DNA of 64,000 bases from Lyngbya sp. HA4199-MV5 (GTDB lineage: Bacteria > Cyanobacteriota > Cyanobacteriia > Leptolyngbyales > Leptolyngbyaceae): the NCBI GenBank assembly GCA_019359375.1, contig JAHHHL010000009.1:62001-126000 (forward strand), given 5' to 3'. This document shows, one piece after another, positions 17,919-24,833 of the stretch (within the stretch, counting starts at the first letter, position 1; every line of letters begins with the position of its first letter). Below the pieces are notes generated by a model. It did not search any database, was not told the DNA's origin, and saw nothing but the letters and a program-made list of their open reading frames with translations. Made by a program: the position numbers and the translations under genes.

Positions 17919-18750
17919 AATTGCGTGTGAACTGCCCGATACTCAAGGTCGGTCTCTGTCTCAATGGGATTGCACCAAGTTAGCCCGACAGGTGGTAGTA
18001 GCAGGGTTGGTGGGCAGCATCTCTGCGTCTACGGTCCGCCGGATTTTGAACCACCATCAGCTGAAACCTTGGCGACAGCATCTGTGGTTATCCCCCAAAG
18101 TGCCACGCGACAAAGCCTTTGTCAAATCCATTCGCGAAATGAGCCGCCTCTCTATCCGCAAGCTCAAAGCGCACGAAAGGGTGCTTTGCCTGGATGAGAA
18201 AACCGCTTTGCAGCCCCGTCCACGCAAAGCGGCAACCTTACCATCGAGACCGCAGTCCATCATGAAAGTTGAGCATGAGTATGAACGCCAAGGGGCACTC
18301 AATCTGCTTGCAGCCTTTGATAGTCGTACAGGTAAGGTGTGGGGGCAAACCTATGAACGCAAGCGACAAGTCGAGTTAATCGCCTTTTTGGAGTATCTGG
18401 ACAAACAGATTCCCGTAACCATCACCCAGATTCATGTTGTGCTCGACCATCTCAAGAGGCACAAAGGCAGAAAGGTGCAAGCTTGGTTAGCCCAACATCC
18501 CCGGTTGGTCTTTCGTTTTCCACCCGTGCATTGCTCTTGGATGAATCAAGTAGAACAGTGGTTGAGTATCCTGCAACGCAAGCGCTTGAAAATTGCCAAC
18601 TTTAAGGACAAGCAAGCTTTAGCAGAACGTCTGCAAGCCTTCATCGCCGAGTGGAATGCTCATGCCCACCCCTTGCATTGGACAACCAAGTCAGTCGCAA
18701 AAATCATGGCAAAATGTGATCCTCAACCAACGCCTGCCAAAGCCGCTTGA
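17905..18750 (+). CDS. IS630 transposase, catalytic DDE part
   Basis: The 281-residue frame holds the rest of the HTH region (SASTVRRILNHHQLKPWRQHLWLSPK) and the DDE nuclease. The first Asp lies in VLCLDEKTALQP, the second in IHVVLDHLKRHKGRKVQAWL, and the Glu in PPVHCSWMNQVEQWLS. All three catalytic acids are present, so the domain looks active if joined to the N-terminal part. The listed TTG start is not a natural start; this is the continuation of the upstream frame. Confidence 0.85.
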   Translation: MYLVKIACELPDTQGRSLSQWDCTKLARQVVVAGLVGSISASTVRRILNHHQLKPWRQHLWLSPKVPRDKAFVKSIREMSRLSIRKLKAHERVLCLDEKTALQPRPRKAATLPSRPQSIMKVEHEYERQGALNLLAAFDSRTGKVWGQTYERKRQVELIAFLEYLDKQIPVTITQIHVVLDHLKRHKGRKVQAWLAQHPRLVFRFPPVHCSWMNQVEQWLSILQRKRLKIANFKDKQALAERLQAFIAEWNAHAHPLHWTTKSVAKIMAKCDPQPTPAKAA

Positions 18751-18783
18751 TTGCCGTATCCCTCTGACGGTGGCCTGTACTTA

Positions 18784-19154
18784 GGAACGCGATCGTCTCG
18801 TTACTTCTATATAAAGTGCGATCGCGCTTCTAAAATGTCGTCAGGGGCGATCGCTGGCTATCTAAAATACTCGCTTTCATCGTCTGTTCTTATTGGTATC
18901 TGCGGTTGGGCGATCGTTCCGCTGACTAGGAATGCGATCGCACGTCCGACTATAAACTACAATCACTAAATGTTTGAACTTGAAGATGTGACCGCACTTT
19001 CCATTTAAGAAAAAGAGTGGTTACACGGCAACTTTTTATCAATAAGCTCAACTTTTACTGTCCCAATAGATTCTTCTGAGTAGTAATGAGAATTGACTTT
19101 AAGGCATTCTCACTTAAAAGGGAGATTAGATTTGAGACACCTACTGTACAGATA
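18784..19154. other. intergenic region to the right of the IS
   Basis: The first half is rich in GCGATCGC sites (three within 130 bases) and the second half is AT-rich. The 72-codon frame listed here starts inside the IS end and lacks motifs. I see no RNA gene or terminator that I can support. Confidence 0.35.
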
Positions 19155-19577
19155 TCAACATAGACTTGTTTCGCAAAGACCCGTGGGTCTTAGTGTTCCA
19201 GCTTTGTCTTTAGAATGTTTACGTTCTTGATGTTCCCTTTCAATTTTTTTCAAGATTTCTCTAATTTCTTGAAATTTCCCTTTAGTTGATGCATCTGAAA
19301 TCGAAATGCATGAATCAAGAGAATCTTGCAAATTTATGTATAACTCTTTTGCAGCTTTTTCCAACTCATTTTCGATCGGCTGTCCAATTTCTTCAAGCGA
19401 AAGTGTAATACTTTCAAGCATATCTATACTTTTCAATATGACTAGACTTGCTCTTTCGTTACCTAATGTTTTACTATCAGACACAAGAGTTTTAGATAAA
19501 GCTGAACGTAACAGGTTTATGTTCACTTCTACAAAATCCAAAGAATCTTCCAAAGCTTTTTGTACTTGAGTATCCAT
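19155..19577 (-). CDS. helical hypothetical protein downstream of the caspase-STAND gene
   Basis: The 140-residue product is almost entirely helical, with heptad-like patterns (LDFVEVNINLLRSAL, LEEIGQPIENELEKAAKELY, KGKFQEIREILKKIEREHQERKH), so a helical bundle or coiled coil is likely. There is no signal peptide. It lies 136 bases beyond the end of the large caspase gene on the same strand and shares its AT-rich composition, so it may belong to the same locus. I do not recognise the family. Confidence 0.5.
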   Translation of the reverse strand: MDTQVQKALEDSLDFVEVNINLLRSALSKTLVSDSKTLGNERASLVILKSIDMLESITLSLEEIGQPIENELEKAAKELYINLQDSLDSCISISDASTKGKFQEIREILKKIEREHQERKHSKDKAGTLRPTGLCETSLC

Positions 19578-19713
19578 AATAAATTCCTAATCAGTTCTCT
19601 CGAGAGTTGCTAGTAGACACTGTATCCAACGCTTGAATCGGGAAACATATACTTGATGAACTTGTTGGCGGAATTGTGCATCGCCAAATTCGTATATCAA
19701 ACATTATCACATA

Positions 19714-22700
19714 TCAAATATTATCGCAAATTTGACGTTCATCTTGGGTCAACTTAAGATTATTTTTTAGATAGAACTTTATCCAGTTGCAGCTCAATAT
19801 TATTGAATCAGCCAGATTTGAGTGGCTATTAATAGAGTCTAAATTCCATATTCTTATTGTTTTGTCATCACTTGCAGAAATTATCAAATTGTTTTTTCGA
19901 TTGAAGCTTACGCTATTTACTGAATTAGAATGCCCACTAATTTTTGTAATAAGTTTTCCATCCATGACTTTCCAAACGTTAATTCCTTGCTCTCCTCCAG
20001 AAGCCAGCATTTGACCATTTGAGCTAAAGCTGATGCTGTAAACTTTGCTTTTGTGCTGAAAAGTTCTTAATTCTTTACCATCAAAAATCCTCCACAACTT
20101 GACAGATGTATCCCAACTAGCAGAAGCGAGTATTTGACCATCAGGACTGAAGCTCACATCCTGAACTCGGTCTTTATGATAAAATATTTTTAGCAATTTG
20201 CCATCAGCAACTCTCCATAATCTAACTGTCTTGTCTGCGCTAGCGGAAGCAATCATCTGACCATCAGGACTAAAACTTACTCCGTACACTCGCTTAGACT
20301 GCTGAAAGCTTTTTAGAAGTTTTCCATCTGCTACACGCCAAAGCTTTACATGCTTATCCCAATCTCCTGTAGCAATTATTTTATTGTCGGAACTAAATTT
20401 AACATTCAAGATAGCAGTATCCTCTCTAAGAGGACGTGGATTTATTTCTTTGATCAGGTTCCCTTTAGTATCCCAAAGCCTGATAGTTTCACCTAAGCCA
20501 ACAGAAGCTATTGTTCTGCTGTCTGAACTAAATGTCACTCCTTGAACACCCTTTCCAGGATTATTACTACTTGATAATAGCTTGCCATCCTGATTCCAAA
20601 TTTTAATAGTGTCATCGAAACTGCCAGATGCAATAATTTTTCCGTCAGGACTAAAACTAGCATCGTTTACTTCTCTAGTGTGTCCCTCTAGACGATTGAC
20701 CTCTTGAGTTTCAGTAATGACTCTTTGAAGTTCACCTGGTGTTTCGTGCTGTCTTTCTCGCAATTGCTTTAAGACTTTTACAGTTGCTATAAGTGCTTTA
20801 AGTTGGTCATTTGTGCCAGCGACTGCCTCAGAATAAGCTATTAGTGCCTTAATTTCTTTTGCTTGTGCGTTTCGTTTTTCAGTTTGAGCCGATAGTGCCG
20901 ATAGGGTTGTTATGGCTGCCAGCACAACAAGTAATGCTCCTGCTACTGTGGCAATCCGAGTTTTTTGTTTCTCAGCTTTTACTCTTGCCACAGATTCATT
21001 AGATCTTTCTGCTTCCGCTTCGGCTCTTGCTTCGGCTTCAATTTTCTCCCCAATCTCTGCTAGCTCTCTTCCCTCTGCTTCTTCTCTCAACCTCCGCTCC
21101 TGCTCCAGTTGCGCCTGAAACTGTCGATCGCGCCTTCTCCTACTCTCCTCAATAAACTCCTGATCAACAGGCATCAGGCGGGGTTGTTTCTTTTCCATCC
21201 ATTCATCGATCGCGGCTAATCTGCCAGCATCGAGGAGGTAGTTTTCGGAGCGATCGTGGTCTTGCCATTCGTGGCGGTAGATTTCCAGGCGTTGTTGGAG
21301 GCGAATGTCGTCCCGGTTTTCGTCAATCCAGCCTTGAATAAGTTTGGATTCGGATAAGAGTGCCTCATGTGCTACTTCAACCGTTTTGTCATCGGCTACG
21401 AGGAGGCGTTGATAGATGAGGCTACCGATGATGCGATTGAGTTGTTCTTGTGAGGTGGCGATCGCGCGTAGGCGTTCCCAGTTTGCGCGTCGGCGAGTGA
21501 CTTCGCCGGCATCCCCAATCTGGACTAATTCGCTAATCAGGTCTCGGACAAAGGTTTGGTCGGTAGGAGAAAGGCTGGTGTAAAACTGGTCTGCCCAACG
21601 CTGTAAAGCACCTTTTACGCCGTCGATCGCGTTGTAGCTTTGAAGCGTCAGCAGTCGCGATCTGCCATCCGTTGAAATGCAATTGTCCCAAAGCTGCATT
21701 AGAGCATATTGCAACAGCGGCATTGCGCCCGGTTGGTTCACCACATCATTTACAATGCGCGATACCAGTCCTGGTTCAAAGCTTACTTCATGCAGTGCCG
21801 CTGGACAAATAATCGAATCCTCCAGTTCTGCCACCAGTTTGGCTTCAGTGAGAGGCGTGACCATATAGGTTGTCGGGGCGGTACTGTTGATCAGGTCAGC
21901 AGATTCTTGAAACTTGGCGCACCGATCGAGAAAATCGCCGCGCATGGCAACAATGATGCGAGTTTGCCTGGTAGGGTTGTTGGTTTCGTCGTTCAACCGC
22001 TTGATAAAGGTGCGCTGCTCTTCCTCATTGGGGCAGAGGGTAAACAGTTCCTCAAATTGATCGACAAACAGCACAACAGGCTTGTCGTTTGAGTGCAGTT
22101 GTTCCAGCGTCTGGGTTAGAACCTGGAGGGGATACTGTCCCGGTGTGATGATTTTGATCTGCCAGTCGTGACTACCGGGAAGACGATCGCCCTCCAGTTC
22201 AGGCAGCAGTCCCGCTTTGACCAGTGACGATTTGCCGCAGCCAGAGGGACCAATCACGGATAGGAAACGGTTTTTATCCAGGCGATCGAGCAATGCCCTT
22301 ACTGCCTGTCCGCGTCCAAAAAAGTAGTCTGCCTGATACTGCTCAAACGCTTTCAACCCCATATAAGGATTGGCAGGGTTGAATGTAGATTCCGGGGTTG
22401 GCACAGGTTGCCGTTGCTTGTAGCGCACCAGCGTAATGGAGCGTCCCCAGCCCATCCGCAGCGGTTCCTGGCGCGAGTTTTGCAGTTCATCCCCAATCAC
22501 GTCGAAGAGGCGATCGCCACTAATCCAACCGCTTCCCGACGTAACGCTAGCGGGAGAGAGTCCTTTCAGCACGGCAGCCGTGAGTAAGCTGTGGTGCTCA
22601 CCCTCGTAAGCCTTGCTAGAGCCGCGACAGGCGGTAATCAGGTAATAGTCACGCTCATAGCCAAAGGTAAAATCTCGCCGTACCATGTCGCTTTCGAGAA

Positions 22701-23181
22701 AGGCACCAGAGTTGCAGCAGTCTAAAATCACGACCAGACTGCTGAATTTGTGGTGATTGATGAGCTTGTTTAGATCAGCCAGAGAAATGCCGTTTTTTTC
22801 AGCGATGACTTGCCCTGCGGCATTCAATTCGACCTGGCAATCCGACGGCGCGAGATACCCTTCTGACGTGCCAGAGAGTGGCTGCACTTTGCTAAACCCG
22901 TGCCCGCTGTAATAAAGCAGCACTTCACTACCAGCCGCATCTTGTAGAAATTTTTGGAGTTCACGCACCAGAGTTTCGTTAGTCAGCGGTTTGCGAATGA
23001 CGTTGCCCAGATCTTTTTGTCCTGCTTCGCGCCGGAAGGGCAGCCGCATCACTTGATTAAATTCGCCGTATTGGTCGAGAATGTCTGCGATCGCGTTGGC
23101 ATTCTGAACGGGCGATTCTAAACTCTGGAAGGACGCGGTTGTATACTCAGCGATGCCAATAATCAGGGCGTAACGGGCCAT
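19714..23181 (-). CDS. caspase (C14)-STAND NTPase-WD40 protein
   Basis: The 1155-residue protein is modular. Residues ~1-255 are a caspase-fold peptidase with the catalytic pair His94 (LLYYSGHGF) and Cys156 (VILDCCNSGAF). Residues ~270-650 are a STAND-type NTPase (NPYMGLKAFEQYQADYFFGR, Walker A GPSGCGKSSLVKAG, Walker B VVLFVDQFEEL). A charged helix (~690-735) leads to one membrane helix (VAGALLVVLAAITTLSAL, ~745-765). Seven WD40 repeats (~830-1125), enough for one closed propeller, end in the tail NWIKFYLKNNLKLTQDERQIC, which is common in cyanobacterial WD40 proteins. In this architecture the propeller senses, the NTPase oligomerises and the protease is the effector. The catalytic residues and Walker motifs are intact. 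Base composition changes within the gene (see findings). Confidence 0.92.
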   Translation of the reverse strand: MARYALIIGIAEYTTASFQSLESPVQNANAIADILDQYGEFNQVMRLPFRREAGQKDLGNVIRKPLTNETLVRELQKFLQDAAGSEVLLYYSGHGFSKVQPLSGTSEGYLAPSDCQVELNAAGQVIAEKNGISLADLNKLINHHKFSSLVVILDCCNSGAFLESDMVRRDFTFGYERDYYLITACRGSSKAYEGEHHSLLTAAVLKGLSPASVTSGSGWISGDRLFDVIGDELQNSRQEPLRMGWGRSITLVRYKQRQPVPTPESTFNPANPYMGLKAFEQYQADYFFGRGQAVRALLDRLDKNRFLSVIGPSGCGKSSLVKAGLLPELEGDRLPGSHDWQIKIITPGQYPLQVLTQTLEQLHSNDKPVVLFVDQFEELFTLCPNEEEQRTFIKRLNDETNNPTRQTRIIVAMRGDFLDRCAKFQESADLINSTAPTTYMVTPLTEAKLVAELEDSIICPAALHEVSFEPGLVSRIVNDVVNQPGAMPLLQYALMQLWDNCISTDGRSRLLTLQSYNAIDGVKGALQRWADQFYTSLSPTDQTFVRDLISELVQIGDAGEVTRRRANWERLRAIATSQEQLNRIIGSLIYQRLLVADDKTVEVAHEALLSESKLIQGWIDENRDDIRLQQRLEIYRHEWQDHDRSENYLLDAGRLAAIDEWMEKKQPRLMPVDQEFIEESRRRRDRQFQAQLEQERRLREEAEGRELAEIGEKIEAEARAEAEAERSNESVARVKAEKQKTRIATVAGALLVVLAAITTLSALSAQTEKRNAQAKEIKALIAYSEAVAGTNDQLKALIATVKVLKQLRERQHETPGELQRVITETQEVNRLEGHTREVNDASFSPDGKIIASGSFDDTIKIWNQDGKLLSSSNNPGKGVQGVTFSSDSRTIASVGLGETIRLWDTKGNLIKEINPRPLREDTAILNVKFSSDNKIIATGDWDKHVKLWRVADGKLLKSFQQSKRVYGVSFSPDGQMIASASADKTVRLWRVADGKLLKIFYHKDRVQDVSFSPDGQILASASWDTSVKLWRIFDGKELRTFQHKSKVYSISFSSNGQMLASGGEQGINVWKVMDGKLITKISGHSNSVNSVSFNRKNNLIISASDDKTIRIWNLDSINSHSNLADSIILSCNWIKFYLKNNLKLTQDERQICDNI

Positions 23182-23256
23182 GTTGGTAGATACAAGAGGA
23201 GCTTAAACACTTCTAAGCTACTCAGATATACTGAGAGCGTCCAGAAATCACATAAA

Positions 23257-23291
23257 AATTTGTTAAAGAGTAAAATTCGTCCTAACAAATT
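23257..23291. promoter_or_regulatory. perfect inverted repeat between divergent caspase and Trypco1 genes
   Basis: AATTTGTTA and TAACAAATT form perfect 9-base arms separated by 17 bases, in the 125-base divergent spacer. Two shorter palindromes (AGCTTA/TAAGCT and CTCAG/CTGAG) lie nearer the caspase start. The large repeat ends 15 bases before the Trypco1 ATG, so it could be an operator for both genes or a hairpin in the Trypco1 leader. Confidence 0.45.
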
Positions 23292-23306
23292 CTACTGAGG
23301 TAGCTA

Positions 23307-23672
23307 ATGTCTGATGTAAAGCGTTTCCAATTTGAGGAGAACGGTGAGGCATTCGAGATTTTTATTGAAGCAACATCATCGACGGACATTCCGGCGCGGG
23401 CGATCGATGATGACGATCCTGGCGGCATGGGCGTTGTCAATGATATCAGTGTCAGAATGCAACAAGCACAGAGCATGATTCGAGGCTACACGCTCTATGC
23501 ACTCAATGCCTTTAAGAATTTGGGTGATGCCAATGTGGAAGAAATCAGCCTGAAGTTTGGCTTGAAAATTGGCGGTAAAACGGGTATTCCTTACATCACA
23601 GAAGGGTCTGCCGATTGCAATCTCGAAGTTTCAGTGAAATGCTCCTTTCCGAGCAAAAATAATTCGCTTTGA
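23307..23672 (+). CDS. Trypco1-type (trypsin-co-occurring, CU044_2847 family) domain protein
   Basis: The 121-residue product fits the small beta-rich Trypco1 domain. An N-terminal strand pair (KRFQFEENGEAFEIFIEA) is followed by a central helix (QAQSMIRGYTLYALNAFKNL). The signature 'eeisLkFGlKigGktGi' (EEISLKFGLKIGGKTGIPYI) then leads into a final strand (CNLEVSVKCSF). These domains are known from multidomain conflict systems, where they accompany proteases and NTPase sensors. Here it stands alone, divergent from the caspase-STAND gene. The start ATG is preceded by GAGGTAG. Confidence 0.7.
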   Translation: MSDVKRFQFEENGEAFEIFIEATSSTDIPARAIDDDDPGGMGVVNDISVRMQQAQSMIRGYTLYALNAFKNLGDANVEEISLKFGLKIGGKTGIPYITEGSADCNLEVSVKCSFPSKNNSL

Positions 23673-23746
23673 AGAACACTGATCAACGCTTTGAAAGGCA
23701 GCAAAGAAGATCTACCGCTGTGTAGGGCATAAGGGCAAAGGTACTA

Positions 23747-24652
23747 TCATTTAACCGTTTGTGGCTGTGCGATCGAGAAGTTGGCAAAATCAATGGTAAC
23801 TTCTTTGGGCGTTGCCCAGGATGGATCATTGCCACCAAAGAATGTGGAGAAGAAAATGCCTTCAATCTTGAGTGTTTTGGTGGTACGAAATTGAAGGTTG
23901 TTTTGATCCAAGACTTTCTTTCCATCCAGCCACACTTGCAGGCGACCATTGTTCTTTTGAGGATCATTCAGGTCAACCTGTTGTTCTAAACGATGCCAGG
24001 TGCCGGGGGTAAAGACCCAGTTGCCACGCCCGATCGAGGTGCCATATTTAGCGCTGGTGGGTAAATAGGCATACACTTCTCCCTGTCCCCCTTTGCGCCA
24101 CATGAATCGGGTCGAAAAGCCGTTTGTGCCGTCGGGCTTTTTGCCACCGCTGGTTTCTGTGCCGCCAAAAAAGCCGGGTAGTTTGCCCCCTTTCACAAAG
24201 TTGAAATTTTTAGAGAAGCGCACGTCATAGCTGAGGCGTAAAGAGTCCTGGGGTGCAAACGGCAACGTTGTGTAAAATTGCGCTCCACCAAGCGGAGCAC
24301 CTGTTTTACGCTTCACGGCTGGACTGGCAGATCCGGCTGGATAACGCACTCTAAGAGCCGTTGAAAATTGAGGGTCTGCAATGGTGGCTGTATTCTGCCA
24401 ACCCCAATCACCTTGCTTGCGGATGTGCCATTGCGATCGCCAATTCGAGTCCGAAAAATTCCCTGCCCACAGACGTTTTCCAGCAGCCGAGCGTTCGCTT
24501 ATCTTTGATGGATCACTAGACTCCGATCGCACCAGTGGATCAACAGCCTCAGGAGCGGTCATGGAACTTAGCTGACGACAACTACTAACAATGTGAGTAG
24601 AACTTAGCAGCGCCAAGAGCCATAGACAAGCATGCACAAGGCTAGATTTCAT
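23747..24652 (-). CDS. PL14-like polysaccharide lyase lipoprotein
   Basis: The 301-residue protein starts with a lipoprotein signal (lipobox VSSC, Cys25) and a disordered linker. It continues as a beta-jelly-roll domain matching the polysaccharide lyase 14 pattern: YDVRFSKNFNFVKGGKLPGFFGG, PDGTNGFSTRFMWRKGG, GTWHRLEQQVDLND, GRLQVWLDGKKV and a final IDFANFSI. PL14 enzymes cleave alginate or glucuronan by beta-elimination. It is the last gene of a minus-strand group with an Alg8-like synthase and an HlyD-like protein. A role in trimming or releasing the polymer is therefore likely, by analogy with AlgL. Substrate is inferred, not seen. Confidence 0.7.
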   Translation of the reverse strand: MKSSLVHACLWLLALLSSTHIVSSCRQLSSMTAPEAVDPLVRSESSDPSKISERSAAGKRLWAGNFSDSNWRSQWHIRKQGDWGWQNTATIADPQFSTALRVRYPAGSASPAVKRKTGAPLGGAQFYTTLPFAPQDSLRLSYDVRFSKNFNFVKGGKLPGFFGGTETSGGKKPDGTNGFSTRFMWRKGGQGEVYAYLPTSAKYGTSIGRGNWVFTPGTWHRLEQQVDLNDPQKNNGRLQVWLDGKKVLDQNNLQFRTTKTLKIEGIFFSTFFGGNDPSWATPKEVTIDFANFSIAQPQTVK

Positions 24653-24833
24653 GGCTGATGCAAGGGATAGGGGTGCAAAAGAGCTTGAATTTGAACGTTG
24701 CGTCTCCTGCTCAGTAGCTGTGTTGACTCATTCGGTTACTCAAAAGAGGTGGCGCGTGACGCTGAAGTTTTTCTTTAATGGCGAAGCCCATACAGCACCC
24801 TACGCAGCTAATGTTTTGCATCATTACAAGTGG

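Larger units (their letters stand above)
17556..18781 (+). mobile_element. IS630-family insertion sequence
   Basis: The transposase reading frames are enclosed by inverted ends: TAAGTACA on the left, and TGTACTTA on the right. The outermost TA on each side fits the TA target duplication of IS630 elements, giving an element of about 1.23 kb, normal for the family. The inner terminal repeat is imperfect (CGTCGCTGAAGGGG against CCGTCAGAGGGA). A second TTAAGTAC lies just outside the left end. No other copy occurs in the window. Confidence 0.7.

Noticed and set aside
17554-18783. IS630 as the source of transposase for the 131-bp MITE
   Set aside because: The IS ends (TAAGTACA) do not resemble the MITE ends (CTAGGGGCTGTCATC), so this element is unlikely to mobilise it.
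18751-18969. 72-codon frame after the transposase
   Set aside because: Begins at a TTG inside the IS end and has no conserved feature.
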